This document shows positions 36,094 through 45,801 of a stretch of 64,000 nucleotides of DNA, one piece after another. The notes under the pieces are model-generated. The model saw only the letters and a list, made by a program, of their open reading frames with translations. It made no database searches and was not told the DNA's origin. This DNA is from Gammaproteobacteria bacterium (GTDB lineage Bacteria; Pseudomonadota; Gammaproteobacteria; Steroidobacterales; Woeseiaceae), in assembly GCA_029884455.1 (NCBI GenBank), contig JAOUHU010000002.1, forward strand, positions 53,889 through 117,888, given 5' to 3'. How positions within the stretch are numbered: the first letter of the stretch is position 1; each line of letters opens with the position of its first letter. The position numbers were made by a program, and so were the translations under genes.

Positions 36094-36543
36094 TCACCGC
36101 GACGTGAGGAGCTGCCAGTGGCGCGCTTCGACCGGCATGATTGAAAGCCGGTTGCCGCGTCGTGCCACGATCATGTCCGCAAGCGCCGGCTGCGACTTGA
36201 TCTCGGTGAGTGTAATCGGGCGTTCGAGTTTGCGTACGAACTCGATATCGACAAGGATCCAGCGCGGATTGTCCGGCGTGCTCTTCGGATCGAAGTATTC
36301 TGACTTGCGATCAAATTGCGTCGGATCGGCGTAGGGCCTGCTGCAGACACGCGCGATACCGGTGATCGCCGGTTCGGCGCAACTGGAGTGGTAGAAGAAA
36401 ATTTGGTCGCCGACCCGCATCTCGTCGCGCATCATGTTGCGTGCCTGGTAATTGCGAATGCCATCCCATCGCTCGCGACCTTTGCTTGCCAGGTCATCGA
36501 TACTGAAAACATCGGGCTCGGACTTCATCAACCAGTATTTCAT
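36094..36543 (-). CDS. EVE-domain (PUA-like) protein
   Basis: A 149-residue single-domain protein: MKYWLMKSEPDVFSIDDL at the start, WDGIRNYQARNMMRDEMRVGDQIFFYHS and GIARV in the middle, typical of EVE domains that bind modified bases in DNA or RNA. I use the ATG at 36543, where the family sequence begins; 36561 is an alternative. It is convergent with the Mur-ligase gene. Confidence 0.88.
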   Translation of the reverse strand: MKYWLMKSEPDVFSIDDLASKGRERWDGIRNYQARNMMRDEMRVGDQIFFYHSSCAEPAITGIARVCSRPYADPTQFDRKSEYFDPKSTPDNPRWILVDIEFVRKLERPITLTEIKSQPALADMIVARRGNRLSIMPVEARHWQLLTSR

Positions 36544-36646
36544 CAATTCGTTTTCTGGCAATGGACAAGGCCGGGAAGTCTAGCATGTAGGGAGCATGCC
36601 TCTATGTTAGGATTGCGCCGGACAGCCCCGCAGAGGTCTTCGACGT

Positions 36647-37321
36647 ATGGCTAACATGCTGGCAAATATTTTCGGCTCATCGCCGGTATTTCCGCTCGAA
36701 AAGCACATGGGGATAGCGTTTGATTGCGCCAAACAGCTGCGCGGTTTTTTCGCCGCAGTGGTCGCTGGCAATTGGGACGAAGCGTCCGCAATGCGGGCAA
36801 AAATCGTCGATCTCGAGCACGAAGCGGACCAGGTCAAGAAAGAAATACGCTTGCACCTGCCAAAGAGTCTTTTCATGCCGGTGCCGCGCGAGGACCTGCT
36901 CGAGCTGTTGCTGGTGCAGGACAAGATTGCGAATCGCGCCAAGGACGTGTCCGGCATCGTCATCGGGCGCAAGATGGCAATCCCGCAGTCGATTGCCACA
37001 CTATTTCTCGAATTCGTCGAGCGCAACATCGATGCAGCGAGACAGGCGCGCAAGAGCGTGCGCGAGCTGGATGAGTTATTCACGGCGGGGTTCAAGGGCG
37101 CCGAGGTCAAGCTCGTAACGGCATTGATCGAGGAACTCGATCAAATAGAAACGGAAACCGACGACAAACAGGTCGCGTTGCGTGCGGCGTTGTTCAAGAT
37201 CGAGGCGGGCCTGAACCCGATCGATGCGGTATTCATGTACAAAGTTATCGACCTGATGGGTGAGATTGCGGATATGGCCGAGCGCGTCGGCCGCCGCCTC
37301 GAGTTGCTGCTCTCACACTAA
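36647..37321 (+). CDS. PhoU-like (DUF47, TIGR00153) phosphate transport accessory protein
   Basis: A 224-residue all-helical protein with long heptad helices and acidic metal-binding clusters (VDLEHEADQVKKEI; LIEELDQIETETDDKQ). This family is nearly always next to a PiT phosphate carrier, as here (41-base gap), and is thought to modulate its activity. Cytoplasmic. Confidence 0.9.
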   Translation: MANMLANIFGSSPVFPLEKHMGIAFDCAKQLRGFFAAVVAGNWDEASAMRAKIVDLEHEADQVKKEIRLHLPKSLFMPVPREDLLELLLVQDKIANRAKDVSGIVIGRKMAIPQSIATLFLEFVERNIDAARQARKSVRELDELFTAGFKGAEVKLVTALIEELDQIETETDDKQVALRAALFKIEAGLNPIDAVFMYKVIDLMGEIADMAERVGRRLELLLSH

Positions 37322-37362
37322 TAATAAAGCTGTCGCAGTTAGTCCGGCTCCCAGGGGGTAAG

Positions 37363-38613
37363 ATGGAAGCAGAGTTTATCTACATCGGCCTGGCCGCCCT
37401 GTTCGGCCTTTTCATGGCCTGGGGTATTGGCGCCAATGACGTCGCAAATGCGATGGCAACGTCGGTCGGATCCAAAGCGCTGACAATCAAACAGGCCATC
37501 CTGGTGGCGGCTGTTTTCGAATTCATGGGCGCAGTGCTGGCTGGCGGCGAGGTCACGTCGACCATTCGCAGCGGCATTGTTGATGCCGGGCTGCTCTCCG
37601 ACACACCCGAATTGCTGGTTTACGGCATGCTCGCATCACTGCTGGCCGCCGGCACCTGGCTCGCGCTTGCATCGGCGAAAGGCTGGCCGGTGTCGACTAC
37701 GCACTCGATCGTCGGCGCAATCGTCGGTTTCGCCGCGGTCGGTATCGGCATCGATGCCGTGCAATGGGGCAAGGTCGGAACCATCGTCATGAGCTGGGTG
37801 GTATCACCGCTCACTGCGGGCTTCATTGCCTACCTGATTTACCAGTCAGTGTTGAAACTCATTTTGCACCAGGACGATCCGCTGGAAAGGGCCAAGCGCT
37901 ACGTGCCGGTGTACATTTTTTTTGCTGCATTCACCATTACCCTGGTTACCATTCTCAAGGGCTTGCAGCACGTTGGCCTGGACCTGAGTTTGCAGAACAG
38001 CTACTACCTGGCAATTGTTATTGCCGTTAGCATCGCCCTGATTGGCGCAGTCGCTATCCGCAATATCCGACCCGACAAAAAGGCCGAGAAGAAACAGCAT
38101 TTTCACACCGTAGAGCGCGTTTTCGGCGTGCTGATGATCGTTACCGCCTGCGGTATGGCGTTCGCGCACGGCTCGAACGATGTCGCCAATGCAATCGGTC
38201 CGCTTGCGGCGGTCATCAGCGTTGCGCATAGCGGGGCGGTCGCTTCCCAGTCAGCCTTGCCGATATGGGTACTCATGCTCGGTGGTGGCGGTATCGTCAT
38301 CGGCCTGGCGACCTTTGGCCGGCACGTGATCGCGACCGTTGGCCAGAAGATCACGCAACTGACACCGAGCCGTGGTTTCGCTGCCGAGCTGGCCGCGGCG
38401 ACGACAATCGTCATTGCATCCGGTACCGGCATGCCAATTTCAACCACGCACACTTTGGTCGGAGCTGTGCTCGGCGTGGGCCTGGCGCGCGGCATCGAGG
38501 CCATTGACCTGCGTGTCGTCGGCCGGATCTTCGTATCCTGGGTGGTGACAATCCCGGCGGGTGCCTTACTGGCCATTGTATTCTTCACTATCTTCAAGGC
38601 TGTGTTGCCTTAG
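37363..38613 (+). CDS. PiT-family inorganic phosphate transporter
   Basis: A 416-residue inner-membrane carrier with about 10 TMs and the duplicated PiT signature: GANDVANAMATSVGSKALT in the first half and GSNDVANAIGPLAAV in the second; PVSTTHSIVGAIVG and PISTTHTLVGAVLG are the paired second motifs. Low-affinity phosphate (with divalent metal or Na+/H+) uptake. Ribosome-binding site AGGGGGT precedes the ATG. It pairs with the upstream DUF47 protein. Confidence 0.93.
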   Translation: MEAEFIYIGLAALFGLFMAWGIGANDVANAMATSVGSKALTIKQAILVAAVFEFMGAVLAGGEVTSTIRSGIVDAGLLSDTPELLVYGMLASLLAAGTWLALASAKGWPVSTTHSIVGAIVGFAAVGIGIDAVQWGKVGTIVMSWVVSPLTAGFIAYLIYQSVLKLILHQDDPLERAKRYVPVYIFFAAFTITLVTILKGLQHVGLDLSLQNSYYLAIVIAVSIALIGAVAIRNIRPDKKAEKKQHFHTVERVFGVLMIVTACGMAFAHGSNDVANAIGPLAAVISVAHSGAVASQSALPIWVLMLGGGGIVIGLATFGRHVIATVGQKITQLTPSRGFAAELAAATTIVIASGTGMPISTTHTLVGAVLGVGLARGIEAIDLRVVGRIFVSWVVTIPAGALLAIVFFTIFKAVLP

Positions 38614-38631
38614 ACAAAGAGGATCTCCTGC

Positions 38632-40374
38632 ATGCGTTGCTGGTTCGGAATCGTGGTCGCGTTGCAGGTGGCGCTCGCCGCTACCATAGCGAACGCGCAA
38701 TCAATCGCCGGCTATGACGAGGTGCACCAACCGGTGTACGGCCGCTTTGGCATGGTTGCGGTGCAAAACCGGGTTCCTGCCGAGATTGGCGCGCGCGTCC
38801 TCGAGGACGGCGGCAGCGCTGTGGACGCTGCGGTTGCGATCGGATTTGCGGTAGCGGTTACGTTGCCGCGCGCCGGCAATATCGGCGGTGGCGGCTTCAT
38901 GCTGATCTACGATGCGGCCACCGACGAGGCGATCTCGGTTGACTACCGCGAAATGGCGCCGCTCACTGCGACCCGTGACATGTTCCTCGATGAGTCCGGC
39001 AATGTCGATCCGAACTTGTCGCGCAGCTCGCACAAGGCATCGGCGGTGCCGGGAACGGTCGCCGGACTTTATCTCGCACACCAGAGATTCGGCAAATTGC
39101 CCTGGCGGCGGCTGGTCGAACCGGCCATCGAGCTGGCGCGAAACGGCATCGTTGTAACGCATGACTATGCGACCACGATGGCTAGAAACCAGCCGCGCAA
39201 CTGCCGCAATGAGGCGACCTGTGGTTATTTCTACAAACCGGGCAAGGTTCCCTACGAAATGGGCGAACGCCTGGTGCAGGCCGATCTTGCCAATACCTTG
39301 CAACTGATTGCAGACCAGGGTCCGGACGCGTTTTATCGCGGCGCGATCGCCCAGAAGATTGTTGCCGAAATGCAGGCAGGCGGCGGACTCATCGATATGG
39401 CCTCACTGGCTGCTTACAAACCCGTCTGGCGTGAGCCGCTACGCGGCAACTATCGCGGCTACGACCTGGTGGTGATGCCGCCGTCCAGTTCCGGCGGCGT
39501 GCATGTGCTGCAGGCACTCAACATACTGGAGCATTACCCGATCGCCGCGATGGGGTCGGGCAGCGCCGACGAGGCACATGTGCTCATCGAGGTCATGCGG
39601 CTTATCTATGCGGATCGCAGCGAACATCTGGGCGATCCGGACTTTTACCCGGTGCCGGTCGGCTGGTTGAGCAGTGAAAAATACGCAGCAGAACTCGCAG
39701 CGACCATTGATTTGCGCAAGGCGCGGCCATCGACCGAGGTCAAACCGGGCACCCCGCCGGCCGCCGAAAGCGAGGATACGACACATTATTCCGTTATCGA
39801 TGCCGACGGTAACGTGGTGTCCAATACTTACACATTGAACACCTCGTACGGCTCGGGCATTTCGGTGCGTGGCGCGGGTTTTCTGTTGAATAACGAGATG
39901 GAAGACTTTGTGTCCAAGCCCGGTGTCGCCAACGTCTTCGGCCTGCTTGGCGGTGAGGCGAACGCCATAGAGGCGAACAAGCGGCCGCTGAGCTCGATGA
40001 CGCCGGTGATTGTGTTTCGCGATGGCAAGCCCTGGTTTGCCACCGGCAGTCCGGGTGGCGCGCGCATCATCAGCACGGTTCTGCAAATGCTCGTGAACGT
40101 AATGGATCATGGCATGGGCATCGCCGAAGCCTCGGCGGTGCCACGACTGCATCATCAGTGGTATCCGGACGAGGTATTGGTCGAGAGTGGTTACGGCCCG
40201 GACACGATTCGCATGCTCGAGGGTCGCGGCCACACCGTGAAAACCACGGGTTCGATCAACACCAGCCTGCAGACCGTCGCTTACCAGGACGGTAAGTTCC
40301 TGGGGGCTTCGGATCCGCGCCGGCCGGACTCCGCTGCGGTGGCGCCGGTCCGAACTCATGTCGCCGGCGACTGA
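38632..40374 (+). CDS. ggt: Gamma-glutamyltransferase
   Basis: A 580-residue periplasmic N-terminal nucleophile hydrolase with a signal peptide (ends about residue 23, ANAQS). Autoprocessing would occur before T383 in the motif DTTHYSV, giving large and small subunits. GNIGGGGFML, PGTVAGL and PPSSSGGVH are family motifs. It transfers or hydrolyses gamma-glutamyl groups, for example from glutathione or gamma-glutamyl amines. Its position at the head of a gamma-glutamyl polyamine cluster suggests recovery of glutamate from exported gamma-glutamyl compounds. Confidence 0.94.
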   Translation: MRCWFGIVVALQVALAATIANAQSIAGYDEVHQPVYGRFGMVAVQNRVPAEIGARVLEDGGSAVDAAVAIGFAVAVTLPRAGNIGGGGFMLIYDAATDEAISVDYREMAPLTATRDMFLDESGNVDPNLSRSSHKASAVPGTVAGLYLAHQRFGKLPWRRLVEPAIELARNGIVVTHDYATTMARNQPRNCRNEATCGYFYKPGKVPYEMGERLVQADLANTLQLIADQGPDAFYRGAIAQKIVAEMQAGGGLIDMASLAAYKPVWREPLRGNYRGYDLVVMPPSSSGGVHVLQALNILEHYPIAAMGSGSADEAHVLIEVMRLIYADRSEHLGDPDFYPVPVGWLSSEKYAAELAATIDLRKARPSTEVKPGTPPAAESEDTTHYSVIDADGNVVSNTYTLNTSYGSGISVRGAGFLLNNEMEDFVSKPGVANVFGLLGGEANAIEANKRPLSSMTPVIVFRDGKPWFATGSPGGARIISTVLQMLVNVMDHGMGIAEASAVPRLHHQWYPDEVLVESGYGPDTIRMLEGRGHTVKTTGSINTSLQTVAYQDGKFLGASDPRRPDSAAVAPVRTHVAGD

Positions 40375-41656
40375 TAGCTCCGGTAACCACATTTCTCACG
40401 GCGCACGTCGCTACGCACTGGCGATGCTGGCGGTGGTCTACATGTTCAATTTTATCGACCGCCAGATTCTCGCAATCCTGTTGCCGTCGATCCGCGCCGA
40501 GTTCCAGGTCGGGGACTTCGTGCTCGGATTGTTGGCCGGAACGGCGTTCGCACTGTTCTACGTCATTCTCGGCGTGCCGGTCGCGCGGCTCGCGGATCGC
40601 GTTAATCGACGCAACCTGATCGCGCTCGCGGTCGCAATCTGGAGTGGCATGACGGCACTCTCCGGGCTGGCGGCGAATATCTGGCAGCTTGCGCTGGCCC
40701 GAATCGGTGTCGGCATCGGCGAGGCCGGCTGCAGCCCGCCGGCACACGCCATGATTGCCGACCTGTATCCGCCCGAGCAACGGTCGGCCGCAATGGGTGT
40801 TTACACGCTCGGCATTTCCGCCGGTGTCATGCTGGCCTACATGGCCGGTGGCTGGGTAGTGCAAAACATCGGCTGGCGCGAGGCATTTTTTGTCGTCGGT
40901 CTGCCCGGGCTGATACTGGCTGCGCTGGTGCGTTTTACGGTTCGCGAGCCCGCACGTGGTGCCGCCGAGCTGCGCCGCGACAGCGGCCAGCAGCCGTCAC
41001 TGCAGGATGTCGCCATATTCCTGCTCGCAAGGAAGTCGTTCATCAGCATGGCGCTCGGCGCCGGTATCAGCTCTTTCGTCGGTTACGCGATTATTTTTAA
41101 CATGCCGAGCTTCATGGTGCGCAGCCTTGGCGTCGATGCGGACGAGATTGGTTTTTCGCTTGGGCCCATTTATGGCATTGCCGGCGGGCTCGGGTTTTTT
41201 CTCGGCGGCTACCTGGCCGATTGCATCGGCGTGCGCGGGCACAAGCATGCCTTGTCGTTCATAGCCGCCGCGACCGTGGCCAGCGCGATCTGTTTCGGCG
41301 CCGTGTTTCTGTCGGTGACGCTGGCCTGGTGCCTGACCCTGCTGGTCTTGCCGTCAGTATTTTCAAATTTTTACCTGGCGCCGGTACTCAGCCAGACGCA
41401 AAGCCTGGTTTCCCTGCGCATGCGGGCGGTCGCGTCGTCGCTGGTACTGCTGATCATCAATGTCATCGGCTTGCTGATTGGCCCACCGGTCACGGGCCTG
41501 GTCAGCGACCTGCTACGCGCATCACAGGGTGAGGAGTCGATGCGCTACGCGTTACTGATTGTCAGCGTCGTGCTGCTGCCGATCGCAGCATTCTGCTATT
41601 GGCGCGCCGGCATGACCATCGACGCCGATCTGCAGCGCGCCGGCGAGTGCGACTGA
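40358..41656 (+). CDS. MFS transporter (12 TM)
   Basis: A 432-residue major-facilitator carrier. The N-terminal VVYMFNFIDRQILAILLPSI and the loop after TM2-TM3 (GVPVARLADRVNRRNLIA) are typical of spinster-like or hexuronate-like MFS proteins. The start overlaps the end of ggt by 17 bases, so the two are co-transcribed. Substrate unknown; amino-acid, dipeptide or polyamine-derivative transport would fit the surroundings. Confidence 0.85.
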   Translation: MSPATDSSGNHISHGARRYALAMLAVVYMFNFIDRQILAILLPSIRAEFQVGDFVLGLLAGTAFALFYVILGVPVARLADRVNRRNLIALAVAIWSGMTALSGLAANIWQLALARIGVGIGEAGCSPPAHAMIADLYPPEQRSAAMGVYTLGISAGVMLAYMAGGWVVQNIGWREAFFVVGLPGLILAALVRFTVREPARGAAELRRDSGQQPSLQDVAIFLLARKSFISMALGAGISSFVGYAIIFNMPSFMVRSLGVDADEIGFSLGPIYGIAGGLGFFLGGYLADCIGVRGHKHALSFIAAATVASAICFGAVFLSVTLAWCLTLLVLPSVFSNFYLAPVLSQTQSLVSLRMRAVASSLVLLIINVIGLLIGPPVTGLVSDLLRASQGEESMRYALLIVSVVLLPIAAFCYWRAGMTIDADLQRAGECD

Positions 41657-41657
41657 C

Positions 41658-43043
41658 TCAGATCGAGCGCAGGTACCACTCGAAATCGAGCGGATTGATT
41701 GTGTCGTGGTATTTCTTTTCCTCGGCGCGACGGTTAATCAGGTAATACCTGCAGTAACGATTGCCCAGGTATTCGGGCAGCACTTTGCTGCGCGCAAACT
41801 TGTCCAGCGCGGCATGCCAGCGATTCGGAATCCGGTTTACCACTGCGGCGGTTTCGCGTTCTTCGATCATGCGTCCGGGATCGCACTTGTTCTTGAGTCC
41901 ATAATGCACGCCGGCGGCTACGGCTGCGGCCACCAGGTAAGGGTTGGCATCGGCACCGGCGACCCGGTGCTCGATGCGAAGATTGCTCTCGTCGGACTGC
42001 GGAATGCGGATCGACACGGCGCGATGGTTGACACCCCAGTTTGTGTCCACCGGCGCGTAATTCTCCGGCCGCATGCGGCGATAGGAGTTTGCATTCTGCG
42101 CAAAAATCGCCGTTGCTTCCGGCATGGTTTTCAACAGCCCGCCGACTGCATGCCGCAGGCGTGCCGAGAACGGTGCTACCGCAAGCTGCTCCTTGCCCTG
42201 CGAGAAGAAATTATTGCCGTTTTTGTCAACCAGGCTCATGTGGATATGCAGTCCGTTGCCGGCGTCGTCGGCAAACGGTTTGGCCATGAAACAGGCAACA
42301 AAGCCGTGCCGCAGTGCCGCCGCCTTGATGATGCGCTTGAGCAGTACGGCATGGTCACAGGCGAGTACCGGATCGTCGACGTGTTTCAGGTTGATTTCGA
42401 ACTGGCCCGCGGCGTACTCGGAAATGACCGCATCTGCAGGAATGTTTTGCGCGTCGCAATAGTCGTAGACGTCGTCGAGGAATGGTTGTATTTGGGCAAG
42501 GTCGTCCGGGTGATAAATATTTACGCCAGGCTGCGGCCGCCCCAAACCCGCAATGATCGGCGCACGTGCGGTTGGCGATTCCGCCTTGGCGTCGAGCAGG
42601 TAAAATTCCAGCTCGGTGGCCATGACGATTCTGAGCCGCATCTTGTGCAGCGGTGCGATGGCACGCTCAAGCACAGCGCGTGGATCGGCAAAGTAGGGTG
42701 TGCCATCGCTGTCATACATGCGAAACAGCGCTTGAGCCATGGGCCGCTCCGACCAGGGAACCGGCGCAAGGCTTCCCGCAACGACGCGCGCTGCGACGTC
42801 CGGATCGCCATCGTCCCAGCCGGGCAGGCCCTCTGCGACCTCACCCAGCACGTCAAGCATTTCGGCGGCGCCGCAATACCAGAAGGTTTCGGTACAGGTT
42901 TTTTCAAAATCGCTGGCACGGACGCGCTTGCCACGCAGAATGCCGAGCACATCGGGGGCTAAAAGGTCCATAAACGCTGAATCCGGGAACTTCCTCAGCA
43001 ATTGCCGCAGTTCGGCCTGGAGGGAATTGGCTTTTCTGGTCAT
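41658..43043 (-). CDS. Glutamine synthetase-family gamma-glutamylamide ligase (PuuA-like), copy 1
   Basis: A 461-residue GS-fold enzyme. Catalytic metal and ATP motifs: ELEFYLLDA, EYAAGQFEINLKH, NGLHIHMSL and the adenylation-loop region NWGVNHRAVSIRIP. Gamma-glutamylputrescine synthetases keep this pattern and lack the regulatory Tyr adenylation site of GlnA. The ATG at 43043 matches the family start; 43094 is longer. It is leftward and divergent from the NhaC-like gene. With a second PuuA-like gene 2.8 kb away, the two probably differ in amine substrate. Confidence 0.87.
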   Translation of the reverse strand: MTRKANSLQAELRQLLRKFPDSAFMDLLAPDVLGILRGKRVRASDFEKTCTETFWYCGAAEMLDVLGEVAEGLPGWDDGDPDVAARVVAGSLAPVPWSERPMAQALFRMYDSDGTPYFADPRAVLERAIAPLHKMRLRIVMATELEFYLLDAKAESPTARAPIIAGLGRPQPGVNIYHPDDLAQIQPFLDDVYDYCDAQNIPADAVISEYAAGQFEINLKHVDDPVLACDHAVLLKRIIKAAALRHGFVACFMAKPFADDAGNGLHIHMSLVDKNGNNFFSQGKEQLAVAPFSARLRHAVGGLLKTMPEATAIFAQNANSYRRMRPENYAPVDTNWGVNHRAVSIRIPQSDESNLRIEHRVAGADANPYLVAAAVAAGVHYGLKNKCDPGRMIEERETAAVVNRIPNRWHAALDKFARSKVLPEYLGNRYCRYYLINRRAEEKKYHDTINPLDFEWYLRSI

Positions 43044-43152
43044 AATGTCTCGGTATTTCAGGTACTTTTGACAGCTTCCCTGATCCGGGCGCAAGCCGCA
43101 AGGCGGTCTGCCGTGTTACCATACGGTCAGGTAAAACCCAAGGAAAGACAAA

Positions 43153-45045
43153 ATTAGTGGACGCAACATCAAGGCCCCGTATCGAGGGCTCGCCGCAGGA
43201 TTTGCTGTCTTATTAGCCAGTTTCGGTCCCGCAACTTCTTCTGCGCTGGATATCGAAACCGCAGCCATAGGGCTGACAGGTGTTCCGCTTGAAATCGTGG
43301 TTACCGGTGCAACGGCGGGCGAGGTCGTTTCGGTTTCCGTGGCCGGTGACACCCTTTCGGGGACAGCAGGTGCCGATGGCCGGGTGGTCATAACGGACGT
43401 ACTGCTGGCCGCGAGCGGTAGCATCGATATCGTTGCCAGCGCCGGCGGTGACTCGGCGGCAACGACGCTGCGCATTCTGCCAGGCTGGATTTCGCTGATG
43501 CCGGCGTTTCTGGCGATTGCCGTGGCGCTTGCCTTGCGCAATGTCGTACCTGCATTGCTGCTTGGCCTTTGGCTCGGCGCGACAGCGCTGCAATCGTTTT
43601 CGCCGCTCGGCGCGTTGCAGGGCCTGATGAATACTTTCGCCGTTTATATCGTTAACGCGCTGGCCAATCCTGACCATGCAGCCATTATTGCCTTCTCCAT
43701 GATGATTGGCGGCATGGTCGGCATCATCACTCGCAATGGTGGCATGGGCAGCGTGGTGCGTAAGATCGTGAGTCGCGCCAGGACCGCGATCGGTGGCCAG
43801 GTCGCCGTCTGGCTAATGGGCCTGATGATTTTTTTTGACGATTACGCGAATACCCTGGTTGTGGGCAATACGGCACGGCCAATTACGGATCACCTGAAGA
43901 TCTCGCGCGAGAAACTAGCCTACATCGTGGACTCGACTGCGGCGCCGGTGGTCTGCATCGCGCTGATCACGACCTGGATCGGGTATGAAGTCAGCCTTAT
44001 TGATGATGCCCTGCAGGGAATCAATGAGCTGTCCGGAATTCCGGCCTATACCATTTTCCTGTACTCGATCCCGTACAGCTTTTATCCGATTCTGGCAGTG
44101 TTGTTTGTGCTGCTGGTCGCGGTAACCGGCCGCGATTTTGGCGCGATGCACGCGGCCGAAGTGCGTGCGCGACAGGGGCAGGTCGTTCCGACTGTGGGTG
44201 AAACCATGCCGGCGCTTGAAGGCGACTCGCTGGAAGCGAAGCCGAATGTGCCGCTGCGCGCCGCGAACGCATTCGTGCCGATTCTGGTTTTGATCGCCGG
44301 GCTCGGCATCAGTCTGTACATCACGGGCGAGGGCGACACGATCACCGACATCATCGGCAGCTCGGATCCGTACAAGGCCATGATGTGGGCCTCGTTCGCC
44401 GGTGCGCTCGCCGCTGCGGGCATGTCCATCGGGCAACGCATCCTGAGTGCGCACGAGACGGTTGATGCCTGGTACGGCGGCGCCCGGGCCACGCTGTTTG
44501 GCATGATCGTTCTCATACTCGCGTGGTCGATGTCCGATATAACGAATGACCTGAATGCCAAGGGTTACCTGATTTCGGTGTTGGGCGATGCATTGCCGTT
44601 AGTGCTGGTGCCGACGGTCGTATTCCTGCTCGCGTCGGTGACCGCCTTTGCCACCGGCACCAGCTGGGGCACGATGGGCATTCTGATGCCACTCGTTATT
44701 CCGCTGTCCTGGGCGGTCATGAGCGTCAATGGCATGACCGATCTCACCGACCTGCACATCCTTTATTCAGCGGTCGCCTGCACGCTGGCCGGCGCGGTCT
44801 GGGGCGATCATTGCTCACCGATATCCGATACCACGGTGCTGTCTTCGATCGCCAGCGGTTGTGACCACATCGAGCATGTGCGCACGCAGATGCCGTATGC
44901 GCTGCTGGTCGGTGCCGTGGCGATACTGTTTGGCACAGTACCGGGCGCCTACGGTGTGTCGCCGTGGATTTCGATTCTGCTCGGCGGGGCAATCCTGTTT
45001 GGGGTGCTACGATTTTTCGGTCGTAACGCTGACGATTCCTTATGA
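43153..45045 (+). CDS. NhaC-type antiporter with N-terminal periplasmic domain
   Basis: A membrane carrier of about 13 TMs (from about residue 115) of the NhaC/ArcD-like superfamily (FFDDYANTLVVGNTARPITD; ATGTSWGTMGILMPLV; WGDHCSPISDTTVLSS). The usual ORF start, GTG at 43297, falls inside a beta-rich domain. The same frame extends upstream through a clear signal peptide (LAAGFAVLLASFGPATSSA) to a TAA at 43132, with no ATG, GTG or TTG available. The best candidate start is ATT at 43153, seven bases after AAGGAA (43140-43145), giving 630 residues with an Ig-like domain (about 35-110). Substrate could be Na+/H+ or an amine or amino acid. Confidence 0.8.
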   Translation: MSGRNIKAPYRGLAAGFAVLLASFGPATSSALDIETAAIGLTGVPLEIVVTGATAGEVVSVSVAGDTLSGTAGADGRVVITDVLLAASGSIDIVASAGGDSAATTLRILPGWISLMPAFLAIAVALALRNVVPALLLGLWLGATALQSFSPLGALQGLMNTFAVYIVNALANPDHAAIIAFSMMIGGMVGIITRNGGMGSVVRKIVSRARTAIGGQVAVWLMGLMIFFDDYANTLVVGNTARPITDHLKISREKLAYIVDSTAAPVVCIALITTWIGYEVSLIDDALQGINELSGIPAYTIFLYSIPYSFYPILAVLFVLLVAVTGRDFGAMHAAEVRARQGQVVPTVGETMPALEGDSLEAKPNVPLRAANAFVPILVLIAGLGISLYITGEGDTITDIIGSSDPYKAMMWASFAGALAAAGMSIGQRILSAHETVDAWYGGARATLFGMIVLILAWSMSDITNDLNAKGYLISVLGDALPLVLVPTVVFLLASVTAFATGTSWGTMGILMPLVIPLSWAVMSVNGMTDLTDLHILYSAVACTLAGAVWGDHCSPISDTTVLSSIASGCDHIEHVRTQMPYALLVGAVAILFGTVPGAYGVSPWISILLGGAILFGVLRFFGRNADDSL

Positions 45046-45800
45046 GCAGAAAACCAGTTATCGGTGTGCCGGCCGACCGGCGCATGGTGGACCCGCATCC
45101 CTTTCACATGGCGGGCGAAAAATATGTGCAGGCGCTGGTCGACGGTGCCGACGGGCTGCCATTCATTATTCCTGCCCTTGGCGACCCGCTCGATGTGGAC
45201 GACATCATCGCGAATGTTGATGGCCTGTTGCTGACCGGCAGTCCGTCGAATGTCGAGCCGTATCACTACGAGGGACAACCCAGCGAACCGGGCACGCTAC
45301 ACGACCCGCACCGCGATGCTTTGACCCTGCCGCTGGCAAAACGCGCGATGCAAAAGGGCGTGCCGCTGCTGGCTGTGTGCCGCGGCCACCAGGAGCTCAA
45401 TGTTGTGCTCGGTGGCACCCTGCACCAGAAGGTGCACGAGGTGCCCGGGTATCATAATCACAGGGAAAACTCCGGCGATCCGCTGGAGGTGCAATACGGC
45501 CCGTCGCACCCCGTCAACCTGGTGCCTGGCGGGATTCTGCATCGCCTCGCGGGCCGCGAGTCGATAATGGTCAATTCGCTGCATTCGCAGGGTGTCGCGA
45601 GGCTCGCCAAGGGCGTCAGCGTCGAGGCGCTTGCGGATGATGGCCTGGTCGAGGCATTCACGGTTGACAGCGCCAAAGGTTTCACGCTGTCGGTGCAATG
45701 GCACCCGGAATGGCGCGTGACGCTGGACGATTTTTCCATGGCAATTTTCAGGACTTTTGGTGACGCGTGCAGGGCGTACGCGGCCGAAAGACAGGTGTAA
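45042..45800 (+). CDS. puuD: Gamma-glutamyl-GABA hydrolase (PuuD-like)
   Basis: A 252-residue class I glutamine-amidotransferase-fold hydrolase releasing GABA and glutamate from gamma-glutamyl-GABA. Nucleophile Cys in LLAVCRGHQELNV, with VNSLHSQGV and a C-terminal WHPEW providing the His-Glu dyad. The start overlaps the previous stop (TTATGAGC), and the next gene begins one base after its stop. Part of the Puu pathway cluster. Confidence 0.9.
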   Translation: MSRKPVIGVPADRRMVDPHPFHMAGEKYVQALVDGADGLPFIIPALGDPLDVDDIIANVDGLLLTGSPSNVEPYHYEGQPSEPGTLHDPHRDALTLPLAKRAMQKGVPLLAVCRGHQELNVVLGGTLHQKVHEVPGYHNHRENSGDPLEVQYGPSHPVNLVPGGILHRLAGRESIMVNSLHSQGVARLAKGVSVEALADDGLVEAFTVDSAKGFTLSVQWHPEWRVTLDDFSMAIFRTFGDACRAYAAERQV

Positions 45801-45801
45801 G

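Noticed and set aside
41706..42962. 418-codon open frame antisense to the first PuuA-like gene
   Set aside because: Shadow ORF with no ribosome-binding site or domain.
43297..45045. GTG at 43297 as the start of the NhaC-like gene
   Set aside because: It cuts a beta-domain in half and ignores an in-frame signal peptide and ribosome-binding site upstream.
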